Positions 53,688 to 62,240 of a stretch of 64,000 nt of DNA are shown here, one piece after another; positions within the stretch are counted from its first letter, which is position 1, and every line of letters starts with the position of its first letter. The stretch is taken from the NCBI GenBank assembly GCA_949286835.1, contig CASEDP010000008.1:62001-126000 (forward strand), given 5' to 3'. This DNA is from an uncultured Clostridia bacterium (GTDB lineage: Bacteria > Bacillota > Clostridia > Christensenellales > Borkfalkiaceae). The notes below the pieces were generated by a model. It did not search any database. It saw only the letters and a list, made by a program, of their open reading frames with translations, and was not told the origin of the DNA. Position numbers and translations under genes: made by a program.

Positions 53688-54460
53688 ACCTCCTGCCCCC
53701 TCTTCCACGCAAAGGCGTATTTTGCCGTCATTCTGAACACGAATTCGACTATGAGCCCCGCGAAGATTGCGCACAGCGTGAGCGCGGCGAGGCGGGGCAG
53801 ATTGTAGTAGGTCTGCGCCTCGCTCATCAGCCCGCCGAGCGCCGTGTAGGTATGCGCCATAACCTCCGCGGAGATTGTCAGCTTTATGCCGAAGGACAGG
53901 TTTGCGCCCGTTTCGCGCAGTGTTACGGGGGCAATCTGCGGGATATATATCTTTAAAAGTTTCTGCCGAGCGGTAAGGCGGTATGCCCGCGCCATCTCCG
54001 CAAGCTCGCCCCTGACGCCCGATATGGACGAGGTGAGCTGCGAGCAGACTGCGGGAAAGAGCACGAGCATGGTCACTACGACGGGCGCCGTCCGCGGCGA
54101 CGTCCATACGAGTATGAGAAGGAGCACCGCCATCGTGGGCAGGGTGCGGCAGACGGCGGTGACGGGGCGCATAAAGCGCGCGAACGGCTCAAACGCCAGC
54201 CCCGCCGCCGCGCACGCAAAGCCGAGCGCGAACGAGATTAAAAAGGCTGCCAAAGTCCTTAAGAGCGTGTTGCCGAACGCCGCCCAGAAGAAGGACTTGC
54301 CGAAGAGCGAGAAGAACTCCGCCGCCGTATCCGAAAACGACGGCACGAGGTATTCGTTGCCGACTGCGGCATAGGCAATGAGCCAGACTATCCACATTGC
54401 CGCCACCGCAAAGAGCGACGCGGCTATGTTGCCGGCGTTTTGTGAAAGATATCTCTTCAT
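53684..54460 (-). CDS. ABC importer permease (NitT/TauT type)
   Basis: This 258-residue membrane protein has about six transmembrane helices and the BPD_transp_1 region, with an EAA-like cytoplasmic loop (AEMARAYRLTARQKLLKIYIP, about residues 155-175) that docks on the ATPase. It overlaps the ATPase gene by 4 bp and follows the binding-protein gene by 3 bp. The loop and size match permeases of the SsuC/ThiX/TauC class. The substrate cannot be told. Confidence 0.9.
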   Translation of the reverse strand: MKRYLSQNAGNIAASLFAVAAMWIVWLIAYAAVGNEYLVPSFSDTAAEFFSLFGKSFFWAAFGNTLLRTLAAFLISFALGFACAAAGLAFEPFARFMRPVTAVCRTLPTMAVLLLILVWTSPRTAPVVVTMLVLFPAVCSQLTSSISGVRGELAEMARAYRLTARQKLLKIYIPQIAPVTLRETGANLSFGIKLTISAEVMAHTYTALGGLMSEAQTYYNLPRLAALTLCAIFAGLIVEFVFRMTAKYAFAWKRGQEV

Positions 54461-54463
54461 TCC

Positions 54464-55474
54464 TTAAACCGAATAGAAAAATTCATCCGACGGCGTACCG
54501 AAGCCCGAAGGCGAAACGGAGTTTATCTTGGACATATATTCAAGCACGTCCGCCTTGCTCTGCGCGGCAGACACGAAGTCTATGCCGCAGTTTTCGATGA
54601 CCGTCTTTGTGAGTGTATTTGCGGTAAGCGTGCTCTTGTAGTCATCCTTGTACATAAGCGAATTGACTGCGGAAACTATGGTCTCCGCAGAGGTATTTTC
54701 GTCCATAAGCCACTCCTTCGCGCCGGCAAAGGTGTCGGTGAACGCCGCGATATCCTCCGCGCTGACCGTCGTCTTTGCGACGGCGACCGCCTGGGGATAG
54801 CCCTCTCCGCCCTCATAAAGCTTTTGCAGGTCGCCCGCAAAGGAGAGTTTGCCGCCCGTCGCCGACACTTTGGTGCTTGCGGCGGGTTCGGGCACGACGA
54901 AATAGTCGCAGTCGGCATTTGTCGGCACCGCCTCGGTCGCCTCTATCGCCTTTAAATTGACCTTATCGGCAGCGACTGACGCGCCGTCCTTGAGCTCGTT
55001 GAATTGCAGGTCGTTGTCCGAAAGTATTGCCTTGAACGTAAGCCCCGGCACGTTGGAGAGATTTATCACCCCCACCGTCTTGCCGACGAGCGAGGAGAGG
55101 TTGGAAGAGGTTATGTCCTGCCCGCCCTCCTTTTTGAGAATGTACAGATTGCCGTGCGTTACCGTGCCGAGCATCCTGTACTTTTCGCCGCTGCCGAGAA
55201 GTTTCACCGCGGCGTTGACGGGCATAATCGCTATGTCCGCCTGAGCGTTTTCGCCCGATACGTATGTCTGGATGGTGTTCGCGTCGACGATGTTGACGTC
55301 GAACTTTTCCCTAAGTTCGCCCTCGTAAAGGCGGGCGACGGACAGCGCGGGCGCGCCGTCTGGCGCAAATACCGTGAGCGCGGAGTTCTCTTCGCCGCCC
55401 GTGCAGGCAGCAAGCCCCGAAGCCATTGTCGCGGAGAGCACCGCCGCGACCACTGCTGAAATAAATTTCTTCAT
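54464..55474 (-). CDS. ABC substrate-binding lipoprotein (NitT/TauT-like)
   Basis: This 336-residue lipoprotein has a lipobox LAAC (Cys24). The mature part is a two-lobe solute-binding fold: LTVFAPDGAPALSVARLYE begins lobe 1, ADIAIMPVNAAVKLLG and TVGVINLSNVPGLTF are typical of the NMT1/SsuA-like superfamily. It probably captures a small organic anion or vitamin precursor. It is the first transporter gene behind a TM1266-type regulator gene and an attenuator leader. No metabolic gene nearby reveals the ligand. Confidence 0.88.
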   Translation of the reverse strand: MKKFISAVVAAVLSATMASGLAACTGGEENSALTVFAPDGAPALSVARLYEGELREKFDVNIVDANTIQTYVSGENAQADIAIMPVNAAVKLLGSGEKYRMLGTVTHGNLYILKKEGGQDITSSNLSSLVGKTVGVINLSNVPGLTFKAILSDNDLQFNELKDGASVAADKVNLKAIEATEAVPTNADCDYFVVPEPAASTKVSATGGKLSFAGDLQKLYEGGEGYPQAVAVAKTTVSAEDIAAFTDTFAGAKEWLMDENTSAETIVSAVNSLMYKDDYKSTLTANTLTKTVIENCGIDFVSAAQSKADVLEYMSKINSVSPSGFGTPSDEFFYSV

Positions 55475-55556
55475 CTATAACTCCTTTTTCGGCGTCAGGA
55501 AGAGCCCTTCCGCCTTAAAATTTTTTGACAGTTTAAGTTAAAAAAGCGGGCAGCCG

Positions 55557-55808
55557 TTATCTGTTTCTGCTCATAAGCGTCTTTGCGGAGACGCCCGAGA
55601 GGTTGCCCAGCCTGCCCGTGAGCGCGTTTATCTTCTCTTCGGGCGCGTCGATTATGACCGAAATGACGTTCACGCCCTTTTCGCGGTAGGGAACGCCCAT
55701 TCTGCCGACTATGTAGTCGCCGTATTCCGAGAGCACGGCGTTTATGCCTTCCGCCGCGCCCCTGTCCTCTGCGATTATTCCTATTACCGCAATCCTCGAT
55801 GCACCCAT
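55557..55808 (-). CDS. TM1266-family ACT-like regulator
   Basis: This 83-residue ferredoxin-like (ACT/NikR C-terminal-like) protein resembles the TM1266 family, often named iron-only hydrogenase system regulator. Matching segments are RIAVIGIIAEDRGAAEGIN, GDYIVGRMGVPYREKGVNVIS and INALTGRLGNLSGVSAKTL. There is no DNA-binding domain. The ATG at 55808 follows AGGGGTG at good distance; upstream codons in the open frame belong to the leader. It opens the operon that encodes the ABC importer, separated by 82 bp, and is itself preceded by an attenuator. No hydrogenase genes are in the window. Confidence 0.85.
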   Translation of the reverse strand: MGASRIAVIGIIAEDRGAAEGINAVLSEYGDYIVGRMGVPYREKGVNVISVIIDAPEEKINALTGRLGNLSGVSAKTLMSRNR

Positions 55809-55928
55809 AAAAAAACACCCCTTTGCCGTAGATAAAGGAGTGCGACGCCCGCACGGCAAAAAAATGCGGTGCGGTAAATAAATGCTGTATCCACTCCTTT
55901 GCCCCCAGGTCTCCCTTCAGGTTCAGGC
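55809..55928 (-). promoter_or_regulatory. Candidate riboswitch / transcription attenuator leader
   Basis: The predicted 120-base leader ends in a terminator: CACTCCTTT (55834-55842) pairs with AAAGGGGTG (55816-55824), followed by seven U, just before the ATG. The same CACTCCTTT can instead pair perfectly with AAAGGAGTG (55892-55900), which encloses an inner hairpin CCGCAC/GTGCGG. The two folds are mutually exclusive, the signature of a riboswitch or attenuator. The 5' part (GAACCTGAAGGGAGACC, then TGGGGGC) has no match I can name; TPP lacks its CUGAGA here. The ligand is unknown. Confidence 0.65.
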
Positions 55929-55934
55929 GGGAAA

Positions 55935-55963
55935 ATAATACCACAGTTGCAATTTTTTTTCAA
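55935..55963 (-). promoter_or_regulatory. Promoter of the TM1266-ABC importer operon
   Basis: TTGAAA (55958-55963) and TATTAT (55935-55940) with a 17-bp spacer on the minus strand. The predicted transcript start near 55928 coincides with the beginning of the structured leader. Confidence 0.8.
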
Positions 55964-56003
55964 GCGTTTGCATAACTAATTTTGCGCTATGCATAATGAT
56001 TGT

Positions 56004-56354
56004 ATGAAAACCTTGAAACGCAGACTGATTTTTACGGCGGCGGCACTTCTGTGCCTGACTTTTACGGGCTGTTCGGCAACCTCTTTGCAGGGGGATATGC
56101 CGAGGGACGGCGAACACATTGAAAATATTTTGCCGGACGGCGCGGCGAGAAGCGATGAACAGACGCCGCCCGACGACAACGGCGACAACGGCGGCGAGGG
56201 CGACAGATGCCCCGACTGCCCCGACGGGAAATGCCCGCACGGCGGGCACCGCCACCGCCCGCACGGCAGGGACGGCGGCTGGAGAAGGGTTAAGCCCCGC
56301 CCCATCGCCCCGCCCGACGACGGGGAGGCGGCGAGAACGGCGAAAACGCCATAA
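56004..56354 (+). CDS. Small His/Cys/Asp-rich predicted lipoprotein
   Basis: From ATG 56004 this encodes 116 residues. A signal peptide ends in a good lipobox (LTFTGC, Cys23). The mature part is low-complexity: acidic DDNGDNGGEGD, then CPDCPDGKCPHGGHRHRPHG (three Cys in CxxC/C spacing and four His), then Arg/Pro-rich. The Cys/His cluster could bind metal. No clear ribosome binding site precedes either ATG (55989 or 56004), and the gene lies opposite the promoter of the ABC importer operon. It may be a real small gene, but the frame could also be fortuitous in GC-rich DNA. Confidence 0.5.
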   Translation: MKTLKRRLIFTAAALLCLTFTGCSATSLQGDMPRDGEHIENILPDGAARSDEQTPPDDNGDNGGEGDRCPDCPDGKCPHGGHRHRPHGRDGGWRRVKPRPIAPPDDGEAARTAKTP

Positions 56355-56487
56355 CGTCGCCCCGCGACGGCTGTAAAAAAGGTGCGCCGACACATCGCGG
56401 AAGGGGTTGAACTTTATCATTGCCCCCGACATATGCGCCGATGAACACGTGTTCACTTTCTCAATGTAATTGCAGCTTATAAACAAA

Positions 56488-56525
56488 TTGCCCGCCCGCG
56501 GAAACTCCGCGGGCGGGCAATTTTT
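56488..56525. terminator. Bidirectional terminator after the aconitase-family gene
   Basis: TTGCCCGCCCGCGGA and TCCGCGGGCGGGCAA form a 15-bp perfect stem with a 3-base loop. TTTTTC follows on the plus strand and TTTGTTTAT on the minus strand. It can serve both the hydratase gene and the small lipoprotein gene. Confidence 0.9.
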
Positions 56526-56533
56526 CTTTCTCA

Positions 56534-58759
56534 TTATTTCTTGTTGTAATTTATGAGGCATCCGCTCAGGATTATCTTCTTCTCTTCGGGGGTGAGGCTG
56601 CCCACGGTGAGATAGATCTTATTCGCCTTGCCGCCCGAGATATGCGTAGCCGTGATTACGGGGTCATCTGCGGCGATGAGCGCCCTTATGTTCTCTATGA
56701 GGATATAGTCGCCCACCTTGAAGTCGAACTTCTTGCAGACGAGGGGAAGCATACCCCAATTTATGAGGTTGCTGCGGTAGCGCTTTGTCGCATACTCGAG
56801 GGCTATGTTGGCTATGCCGCCGAGCACCCTCTGGCAGGACGCCGCCTGCTCCCTTGCGGAGCCGTCGCCCGGCTTCCTTGCGATTACCGCGCTGCCGAGA
56901 AGGGTGTTTGCTGGTATCTCTACGCCCGCCTCTCTGAGCACCTCTTCGGGCATTGCGCCGCTTGTCCTCCTCTCCTCTTCGAGCGCCTTTACCGCCTTTG
57001 CCCTGCCGACATACGCGGGGTCCTTCCTCGAGAGCGCGAACTCCGCAAGCCTTAGAGGGTTGGAGCGGTATGACGACGTTTCGCCCGAGGGAATGAGCTC
57101 GTCCGTGGTCGTGACGGGGTCGTCGATTACCGAAACCGCCTTTATGAGCACGTTGTCGGTGAGAGCAATCTGTTCGGGCCAGTCGGCGATGTTGTTGCCG
57201 TAGATGAGCTGCTCTTCGGGCTTGGGGTGACCTGCGCCGCTATAAACCCTGCGCTCGTATATGCTCTTGTCGAAGTAATATTTTTTGACCTTCTTGACAA
57301 ATTCGACCTCGGTTGCGGGCGTGAGCACGCCGCCGTTTGCCGCCGTCGCCGCGATAGAGCGCGCGTCCATAAGCGCAACCGCCGCAAGCTGCTGTTCGCC
57401 GAGCTTGCTGCCCTCTCTGTTTTCAAAGTTGCGCGTCGTATGGCGAATGGAGAAGGCGTTATCCGCAGGGGTGTCGCCCGCGCCGAAGCAGGGACCGCAG
57501 AACGCCGTCTTGAGCACTGCGCCGCTCTCCATAAGCGTCGAGGCGTAGCCGTTGTCCATAAGGCACTTGAACACGGGCTGGGACTGGGGATATACGCTGA
57601 GCGAAAATTCGCCGTTGCCGCACGACTTGCCGCGGAGTATTTCCGCCGCCTCCGCCACGTTTTCGTACGTGCCGCCCGCGCAGCCTGCGATTATGCCCTG
57701 GCTGACGTACACCTTGCCGTCCTTTATTTTGTCGAGCAGGCGGAAGGGCTTTCTGCCCTCTCCCTTAAGCCTGTTGCCCGCAGCCTCCACCTCGCCGAGA
57801 ATGTCCTTTGCGTTGTCTATCACCTCCCTCACCGTATAGGCGTTGGAGGGGTGGAAAGGCAGGGCGATCATAGGCTCTACCCTCGACAGGTCTATGACTA
57901 CGGCGCTGTCGTAATATGCGGGATTTGCGGGATGAAGCTCTCTGAAATCGCCCTCCCTGCCGTGAAGTCTATAGTACTCCCTCGTCGCCTCGTCCGTCTC
58001 CCATATGCTCGAAAGGCAGGTCGTTTCGGTGGTCATAACGTCAATTCCCGAGCGGAAGTCCATTGTGAGGTTCTTTATTCCGGGGCCGACAAATTCAAGT
58101 ATCTTGTTCTTTACGAAGCCGTTTTTGAAGGTGGCGCCGACGAGCGCGATTGCCACGTCGTGCGGACCCACGCCCTTTTTGGGCTTGCCCTTGAGATAGA
58201 CGGCGACGACCTGCGGGCGCTTTATGTCATAGGTGTCCGAGAGGAGCTGTTTTACGAGCTCCGGTCCGCCCTCGCCCACGCCCATAGTGCCGAACGCGCC
58301 ATAGCGGGTGTGGCTGTCGGAGCCGAGTATCATTCTGCCGCAGCCCGTCTGCATCTCCCTGATGTACTGGTGAATTACGGCAAGATGCGGGGGCACGAAG
58401 TTGCCGCCGTACTTCTTTGCCGCGGAAAGACCGAAGAGATGGTCGTCCTCGTTAATCGTGCCGCCGACGGCGCACAGCGAGTTGTGGCAGTTTGTGAGCG
58501 TGTAGGGCACAGGAAATTCCCTGAGCCCCGACGCCTTTGCCGTCTGAATTATTCCGACATAGGTTATGTCGTGCGAGGCGAGCGCGTCGAACTTTATTTT
58601 GAGGTTCTCCTCGTCGCCCTTGTTGTGGTCCTTGAGAATGGAATAGGTTATGGTGCCCTTTATCGCCTCCTGCTTCTTCGCCTCGACGATGAATGCCTCC
58701 CTCTCCCTGACGAGCCTGCCGTCCAGGTAATACACTCCGTTCTTTATGAGTTTAATCAT
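56534..58759 (-). CDS. Aconitase-family hydratase (YbhJ-like)
   Basis: This 741-residue protein belongs to the aconitase superfamily of [4Fe-4S] hydro-lyases. Cluster cysteines are seen in [13 protein letters not shown] (about residue 362) and [12 protein letters not shown] (about 417-428). [19 protein letters not shown] (about 146-164) and the C-terminal swivel domain ([11 protein letters not shown]) are typical. The N terminus [17 protein letters not shown] fits the clostridial hydratase or YbhJ group rather than true AcnA or LeuC. No citrate-cycle genes are adjacent. The substrate is unconfirmed, so citrate is only a possibility. Confidence 0.88.
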   Translation of the reverse strand: MIKLIKNGVYYLDGRLVREREAFIVEAKKQEAIKGTITYSILKDHNKGDEENLKIKFDALASHDITYVGIIQTAKASGLREFPVPYTLTNCHNSLCAVGGTINEDDHLFGLSAAKKYGGNFVPPHLAVIHQYIREMQTGCGRMILGSDSHTRYGAFGTMGVGEGGPELVKQLLSDTYDIKRPQVVAVYLKGKPKKGVGPHDVAIALVGATFKNGFVKNKILEFVGPGIKNLTMDFRSGIDVMTTETTCLSSIWETDEATREYYRLHGREGDFRELHPANPAYYDSAVVIDLSRVEPMIALPFHPSNAYTVREVIDNAKDILGEVEAAGNRLKGEGRKPFRLLDKIKDGKVYVSQGIIAGCAGGTYENVAEAAEILRGKSCGNGEFSLSVYPQSQPVFKCLMDNGYASTLMESGAVLKTAFCGPCFGAGDTPADNAFSIRHTTRNFENREGSKLGEQQLAAVALMDARSIAATAANGGVLTPATEVEFVKKVKKYYFDKSIYERRVYSGAGHPKPEEQLIYGNNIADWPEQIALTDNVLIKAVSVIDDPVTTTDELIPSGETSSYRSNPLRLAEFALSRKDPAYVGRAKAVKALEEERRTSGAMPEEVLREAGVEIPANTLLGSAVIARKPGDGSAREQAASCQRVLGGIANIALEYATKRYRSNLINWGMLPLVCKKFDFKVGDYILIENIRALIAADDPVITATHISGGKANKIYLTVGSLTPEEKKIILSGCLINYNKK

Positions 58760-58898
58760 TGGTCGCCCTCCGATGTTTATTTGCTGCCCGCAATGCGATT
58801 ATTGACTTTTATTATACACTAAAACGCCGCCTTAATCAAGTGCGCGGGGCAAAAAAATGATTTCCCCGTGAAATTAACATAAATTGCGCCTTTCCCCG

Positions 58899-58927
58899 TT
58901 GATTTTTAATTGAGAAAATTGTATAAT
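58899..58927 (+). promoter_or_regulatory. Promoter giving a probably leaderless mRNA
   Basis: TTGATT (58899-58904) and TATAAT (58922-58927) are 17 bp apart. Seven bases after the -10 is the A of the ATG at 58934, so transcription should start at or within a base or two of the start codon. Confidence 0.78.
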
Positions 58928-58933
58928 AGCCCT

Positions 58934-59413
58934 ATGAAGACGTTTAAATATAAATTTTCAAAACTGACTTTCTGGCTGATCATCGCGGGACTTATACTCT
59001 GCGTTGCGGCGTTCGCGCTCAATCTGTACCAGTGCATACGCTACGGCATAGCCTCCGCCGCCGACCCCGTGTATCCGATAATTCAGTACACGACGATGTT
59101 CGTCGTCACGGTTGCGCTCTTTTCCATACTCTTGAGCGTGCTGATATTTTCGGCGTACACCGTCGACGAAAAGCACTTCAAGACGCGCTTCGGCTTTATT
59201 GTCAGCAAATACGAGGTAAAGAAGATAGAGCGCGTTACCCTTGACAGAAAGAGCAACAAGCTCGCCGTCACGTTCGAGGACGATAACTATATCGTAATAG
59301 TCGTCAAGGAAGAGTGGTACGAAGATTTCGTGCAGGCGCTCCTCAAGGTCAACCCCAAAATCGAATACGAGATAAAATCGCTTGAAAACGACAAGAAGGA
59401 CGGGCTGAAGTGA
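58934..59413 (+). CDS. Membrane protein with PH-like cytosolic domain
   Basis: From ATG 58934 the protein has 159 residues. Two transmembrane helices (LTFWLIIAGLILCVAAFALN; FVVTVALFSILLSVLIFSAY) are followed by a soluble beta-rich domain (FKTRFGFIVSKYEVKKIERV, LAVTFEDDNYIVIVVKEEW) that resembles bacterial PH or YcxB-like domains. No catalytic motif is visible. The frame continues upstream to a TTG at 58910, but that stretch holds the -10 box TATAAT, so the ATG is preferred. The mRNA seems leaderless. A terminator follows at 59456. Confidence 0.75.
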   Translation: MKTFKYKFSKLTFWLIIAGLILCVAAFALNLYQCIRYGIASAADPVYPIIQYTTMFVVTVALFSILLSVLIFSAYTVDEKHFKTRFGFIVSKYEVKKIERVTLDRKSNKLAVTFEDDNYIVIVVKEEWYEDFVQALLKVNPKIEYEIKSLENDKKDGLK

Positions 59414-59455
59414 GACCCTCCCCCTTCGGCAAAATTAAAGATACTGACGCATAGA

Positions 59456-59486
59456 GGGCGGCGACCAAATTGCCGCCCCATTTTTT
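59456..59486 (+). terminator. Terminator after the PH-like membrane protein
   Basis: GGGCGGC and GCCGCCC pair around a 9-base loop, followed by CATTTTTT. Confidence 0.82.
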
Positions 59487-59502
59487 ACGGCAACCTTAGA
59501 TT

Positions 59503-60048
59503 ATGGAATGGATTGAAGAAGTCAGGGACAAAATTAAGAGAAAGCGCAGCATACTGTTCGACGTTGACTGCGAGCTGCTGTGCGCGTTGTGCGCGGCGCT
59601 TGAAAGGCGGGACAGAAGGACGTTGATACTCTGGGCGCTCGCGCTGGCGGAGAACTGCGCCGAAAGACTTTCAGAACTCGGCGAGTGCGACGCGGACGTC
59701 GCCTTTTCCGCCATATTCGCCGCAAGAACGTGGGCGGCGGGCGACATAAAGATGCCGGAAGCAAGGCGCGCCATACTTTATTGCCACGCTGCGGCAAAGA
59801 CGGCGGGCAGTCGCGAGGCGGCTGCGCTCTTCCACGCCGTGGGGCAGGCGTGCTCCTCCGTGCACACGCCGAGGCACGCGCCCGGGCTGTGCGTGTACGA
59901 GCTGACGGCATATGTCTTAAGATACGGCGCGGACGGCTGCCGCGAGGCGGTCGAAGGGCGAATTTGCGAATATCTGCGGCTGTTGGACGAGCTCTCCTTT
60001 CGCAGGTTCTGCACAGGCGAAAAGTGGGCGAATTTTTTAAGAGATTAA
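59503..60048 (+). CDS. Imm5-like putative immunity protein
   Basis: This 181-residue, helix-rich, Ala-rich cytosolic protein carries the pattern of the putative immunity family related to Imm5: LILWALALAENCAERL (about residues 41-56), AIFAARTWAAGDIKMPEARRA (about 70-90), YCHAAAKTAGSREAAALFHAVGQA (about 93-116) and SSVHTPRHAPGLCVYELTAY. In polymorphic-toxin systems such proteins neutralise a toxin, but no toxin gene is adjacent, and relatives occur singly in many Clostridia. No ribosome binding site stands out before the ATG. A strong terminator follows. Function is inferred only from family resemblance. Confidence 0.68.
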   Translation: MEWIEEVRDKIKRKRSILFDVDCELLCALCAALERRDRRTLILWALALAENCAERLSELGECDADVAFSAIFAARTWAAGDIKMPEARRAILYCHAAAKTAGSREAAALFHAVGQACSSVHTPRHAPGLCVYELTAYVLRYGADGCREAVEGRICEYLRLLDELSFRRFCTGEKWANFLRD

Positions 60049-60058
60049 CTTAAAAAGG

Positions 60059-60105
60059 GGCGCCGCAGATTGCAAAATTCTTTGCAATCTGCGGCGCCTT
60101 TTTTT
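60059..60105 (+). terminator. Very strong terminator after the Imm5-like gene
   Basis: GGCGCCGCAGATTGCAAA pairs perfectly with its complement at 60081-60098 (18 bp, 4-base loop), followed by seven T. It separates the gene from convergent plsY. Confidence 0.93.
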
Positions 60106-60129
60106 GCTTTGATTAAAAAAGTCGGCGAA

Positions 60130-60879
60130 TTATTTACCCGCTTCCGCCTGCTTTCCCGCCTTTTTCTTTTTGAGCATCTTCCTGACCGAGGTATGATGTT
60201 CTTCGCCGGCAAGCAGTCTTACAAGGTTTTTATGGTGCGCAATCCAAGTTATGAGATTGAACGACAGAAGAAGCATTAAAATGACTATGACATAGACGTT
60301 CAGAAGCTCCCCGCCGTAGCGCAGAATGAAGATTACAGCCTGCCAGATTGTGTAGACGGATACGCCTATGAGGGAAGCCATAGAGCCCCACTCCGTGAGG
60401 TAGACGTACATAAACAGGCAGAGGAAAATTCCAAGACCTATGAACACGAACCACCAAGTCTCGCAGGAGAGGGCACACCAGAAGAGCCCTATAGTAGTGG
60501 CTATGCCCTTCCCCCCCCTGAACTTCATCGTTACGGGAAACACGTGCCCGATTACGGCAAACAGACCGAAGAGATAGCGCGCGAAATCGCCGACTATCAC
60601 GTCCGTGCCCTCGAATATGTAATTTCTGAATATGAAGTAACCGCAGAGCACGGGAATTGCGCCCTTAAGTCCGTCGCAGAAGAAGTTAATGAGCCCTATC
60701 TTGAGCCCGAACGTGCGCGTCATATTCATCGTGCCGGGATTGCCGCTTCCGATGTTGCGGATATCCTTGTGCTTGAGCCCCGATATGAGCACGGCGAAGT
60801 TGAAACAGCCTATAAAATAGCTTATCACAGCGCCGAGCAGAAACCAGTACCAGAGCTGGGAAAATGCAATCTCTGTCAT
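60130..60879 (-). CDS. plsY: Glycerol-3-phosphate acyltransferase PlsY
   Basis: This 249-residue membrane enzyme transfers an acyl group from acyl phosphate to sn-1 of glycerol 3-phosphate, the first step in phospholipid synthesis. Family motifs are present: RNIGSGNPGTMNMTRTFG (about residues 40-57; usual GATN is GTMN here), HVFPVTMKFRGGKGIATTIG (about 110-130) and a third one near the C terminus. Several transmembrane helices span the protein; the C-terminal basic tail (KMLKKKKAGKQ) is longer than usual. It lies 1 bp after der, so the two are co-transcribed, as in B. subtilis relatives. Confidence 0.95.
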   Translation of the reverse strand: MTEIAFSQLWYWFLLGAVISYFIGCFNFAVLISGLKHKDIRNIGSGNPGTMNMTRTFGLKIGLINFFCDGLKGAIPVLCGYFIFRNYIFEGTDVIVGDFARYLFGLFAVIGHVFPVTMKFRGGKGIATTIGLFWCALSCETWWFVFIGLGIFLCLFMYVYLTEWGSMASLIGVSVYTIWQAVIFILRYGGELLNVYVIVILMLLLSFNLITWIAHHKNLVRLLAGEEHHTSVRKMLKKKKAGKQAEAGK

Positions 60880-60880
60880 T

Positions 60881-62191
60881 TTAACCCTCCTTTTTCTCCC
60901 TTACGACAATGCGTATGGGCGTACCCGAAAAGTCGAACGCCTTTCTTATGGTGTTTTCGAGGAAACGCTCGTAAGAAAAGTGAAGAAGATCCTCGCTGTT
61001 GACAAACAGCACGAAGGTAGGCGGAGCAACCGCCACCTGCGAAGAGTAATAAACCCTGAGCCTCCTGCCGTTGTACGAGGGCGGCTCGTTCGCCCTGACG
61101 GTATCCGAAATGAGGTCGTTGAGCGTGCCCGTAGGTATCCTTAGATGGGCGTTTTCGTACACCTTGTCGACCGCCGCCATAATCTTTTCGGTGCGCTGAC
61201 CCGTCTTTGCCGAGACATATACCGACTTGAAATAGTCCATAAACTTGAGGTCCTCTCTGAGCTTGTCCTCGAACTTGTTTATGGTGTTGGTGTCCTTTTC
61301 GATGAGGTCCCATTTGTTCATCACGATGACCGACGGTTTGCCCTGTTCGTGCACGTACCCGATAATCTTGGTGTCCTGTTCGGTAAGCCCTTCTGTGCTG
61401 TCGACGACGAGCAGACACACGTCCGCGCGGCGCACGGCGTCAAAGGCGCGCATTACCGAATAGTACTCTATGTCGTCCTCCACCTTCGACTTCTTCCTTA
61501 TTCCCGCCGTATCGATTATGGTGTAATTCTTTCCGTCAAATGTGAATTTTGTGTCTATCGCGTCCCGCGTGGTGCCTGCGACGTCTGTGACAATCGAACG
61601 CTCGAAGCCGAGAAGCTTGTTGACAAGGCTGGACTTGCCCGCGTTGGGCTTTCCGACGACGGCTATCTTGAGGCTGTCGTCCTCTTCGTTTTCAAACTTC
61701 TCGAAGTAACTTACGACCTCGTCAAGCACGTCGCCTATGCCCGTGCCGTGTTCGGCGGAGACGGGATACGGCTCGCCAAGCCCCAGAGAATAGAACTCGA
61801 ACACCTTTTCTTCGGAATATTCGTCAATCTTGTTTACCACTAAAATTACGGGCTTCTTGCTGCGGCGGAGCATATCCGCAACGTCGTAGTCAGAGGTCGT
61901 CAGCCCCTCCTTTCCGTCGACGAAAAAGAGTATGACCAGCGCCGTCTCTATTGCAACTTCCGCCTGCTTTTTGATGTGGCGCCACATCATATCGTCGCTC
62001 TTGAGCTCTATGCCGCCCGTGTCGACGAGGGAGAAGTTCTTGCCGCGCCACTCGGCATCGGCATACAGCCTGTCCCTGGTGACGCCCGGTCTGTCCTCCG
62101 TTATGGATATCTTGCGCCCCACGACTTTATTGAAAAATGTGCTCTTGCCGACGTTGGGTCTGCCCACCACGGCTACCAAAGGATTTGCCAT
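60881..62191 (-). CDS. der: Ribosome-assembly GTPase Der (EngA)
   Basis: This 436-residue protein has two tandem GTPase domains followed by a KH-like domain, which act in 50S subunit maturation. The first G1 is GRPNVGKSTFFNKV (residues 8-21), with DTGGIE; the second is GKPNAGKSSLVNKLLG with DTAGIRKKSKVED; G4 motifs are NKIDEYS and NKWDLIE. The KH domain fills about residues 350-436. I set the start at 62191 (MANPLVAVVG), which gives the same length as B. subtilis Der; the frame open to 62278 is an upstream extension. plsY follows directly. Confidence 0.97.
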   Translation of the reverse strand: MANPLVAVVGRPNVGKSTFFNKVVGRKISITEDRPGVTRDRLYADAEWRGKNFSLVDTGGIELKSDDMMWRHIKKQAEVAIETALVILFFVDGKEGLTTSDYDVADMLRRSKKPVILVVNKIDEYSEEKVFEFYSLGLGEPYPVSAEHGTGIGDVLDEVVSYFEKFENEEDDSLKIAVVGKPNAGKSSLVNKLLGFERSIVTDVAGTTRDAIDTKFTFDGKNYTIIDTAGIRKKSKVEDDIEYYSVMRAFDAVRRADVCLLVVDSTEGLTEQDTKIIGYVHEQGKPSVIVMNKWDLIEKDTNTINKFEDKLREDLKFMDYFKSVYVSAKTGQRTEKIMAAVDKVYENAHLRIPTGTLNDLISDTVRANEPPSYNGRRLRVYYSSQVAVAPPTFVLFVNSEDLLHFSYERFLENTIRKAFDFSGTPIRIVVREKKEG

Positions 62192-62240
62192 ACTCTGATT
62201 TTTTCCTGACTTTATTTCTTCCCCATTATAAATTAACTTA

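Noticed and set aside
55809..55928. TPP riboswitch as identity of the leader
   Set aside because: A GAACCUGA-like segment is present, but CUGAGA and the GGAUAAUGCCAGCG core are absent and the order differs.
55809..55928. T-box leader
   Set aside because: No AGGGUGGNACCGCG T-box sequence and no specifier stem; the downstream genes are not aminoacyl-tRNA or amino-acid biosynthesis genes.
57227..58822. 531-codon open frame antisense to the aconitase-family gene
   Set aside because: Same pattern: opposite a conserved enzyme, biased composition, no recognisable domain.
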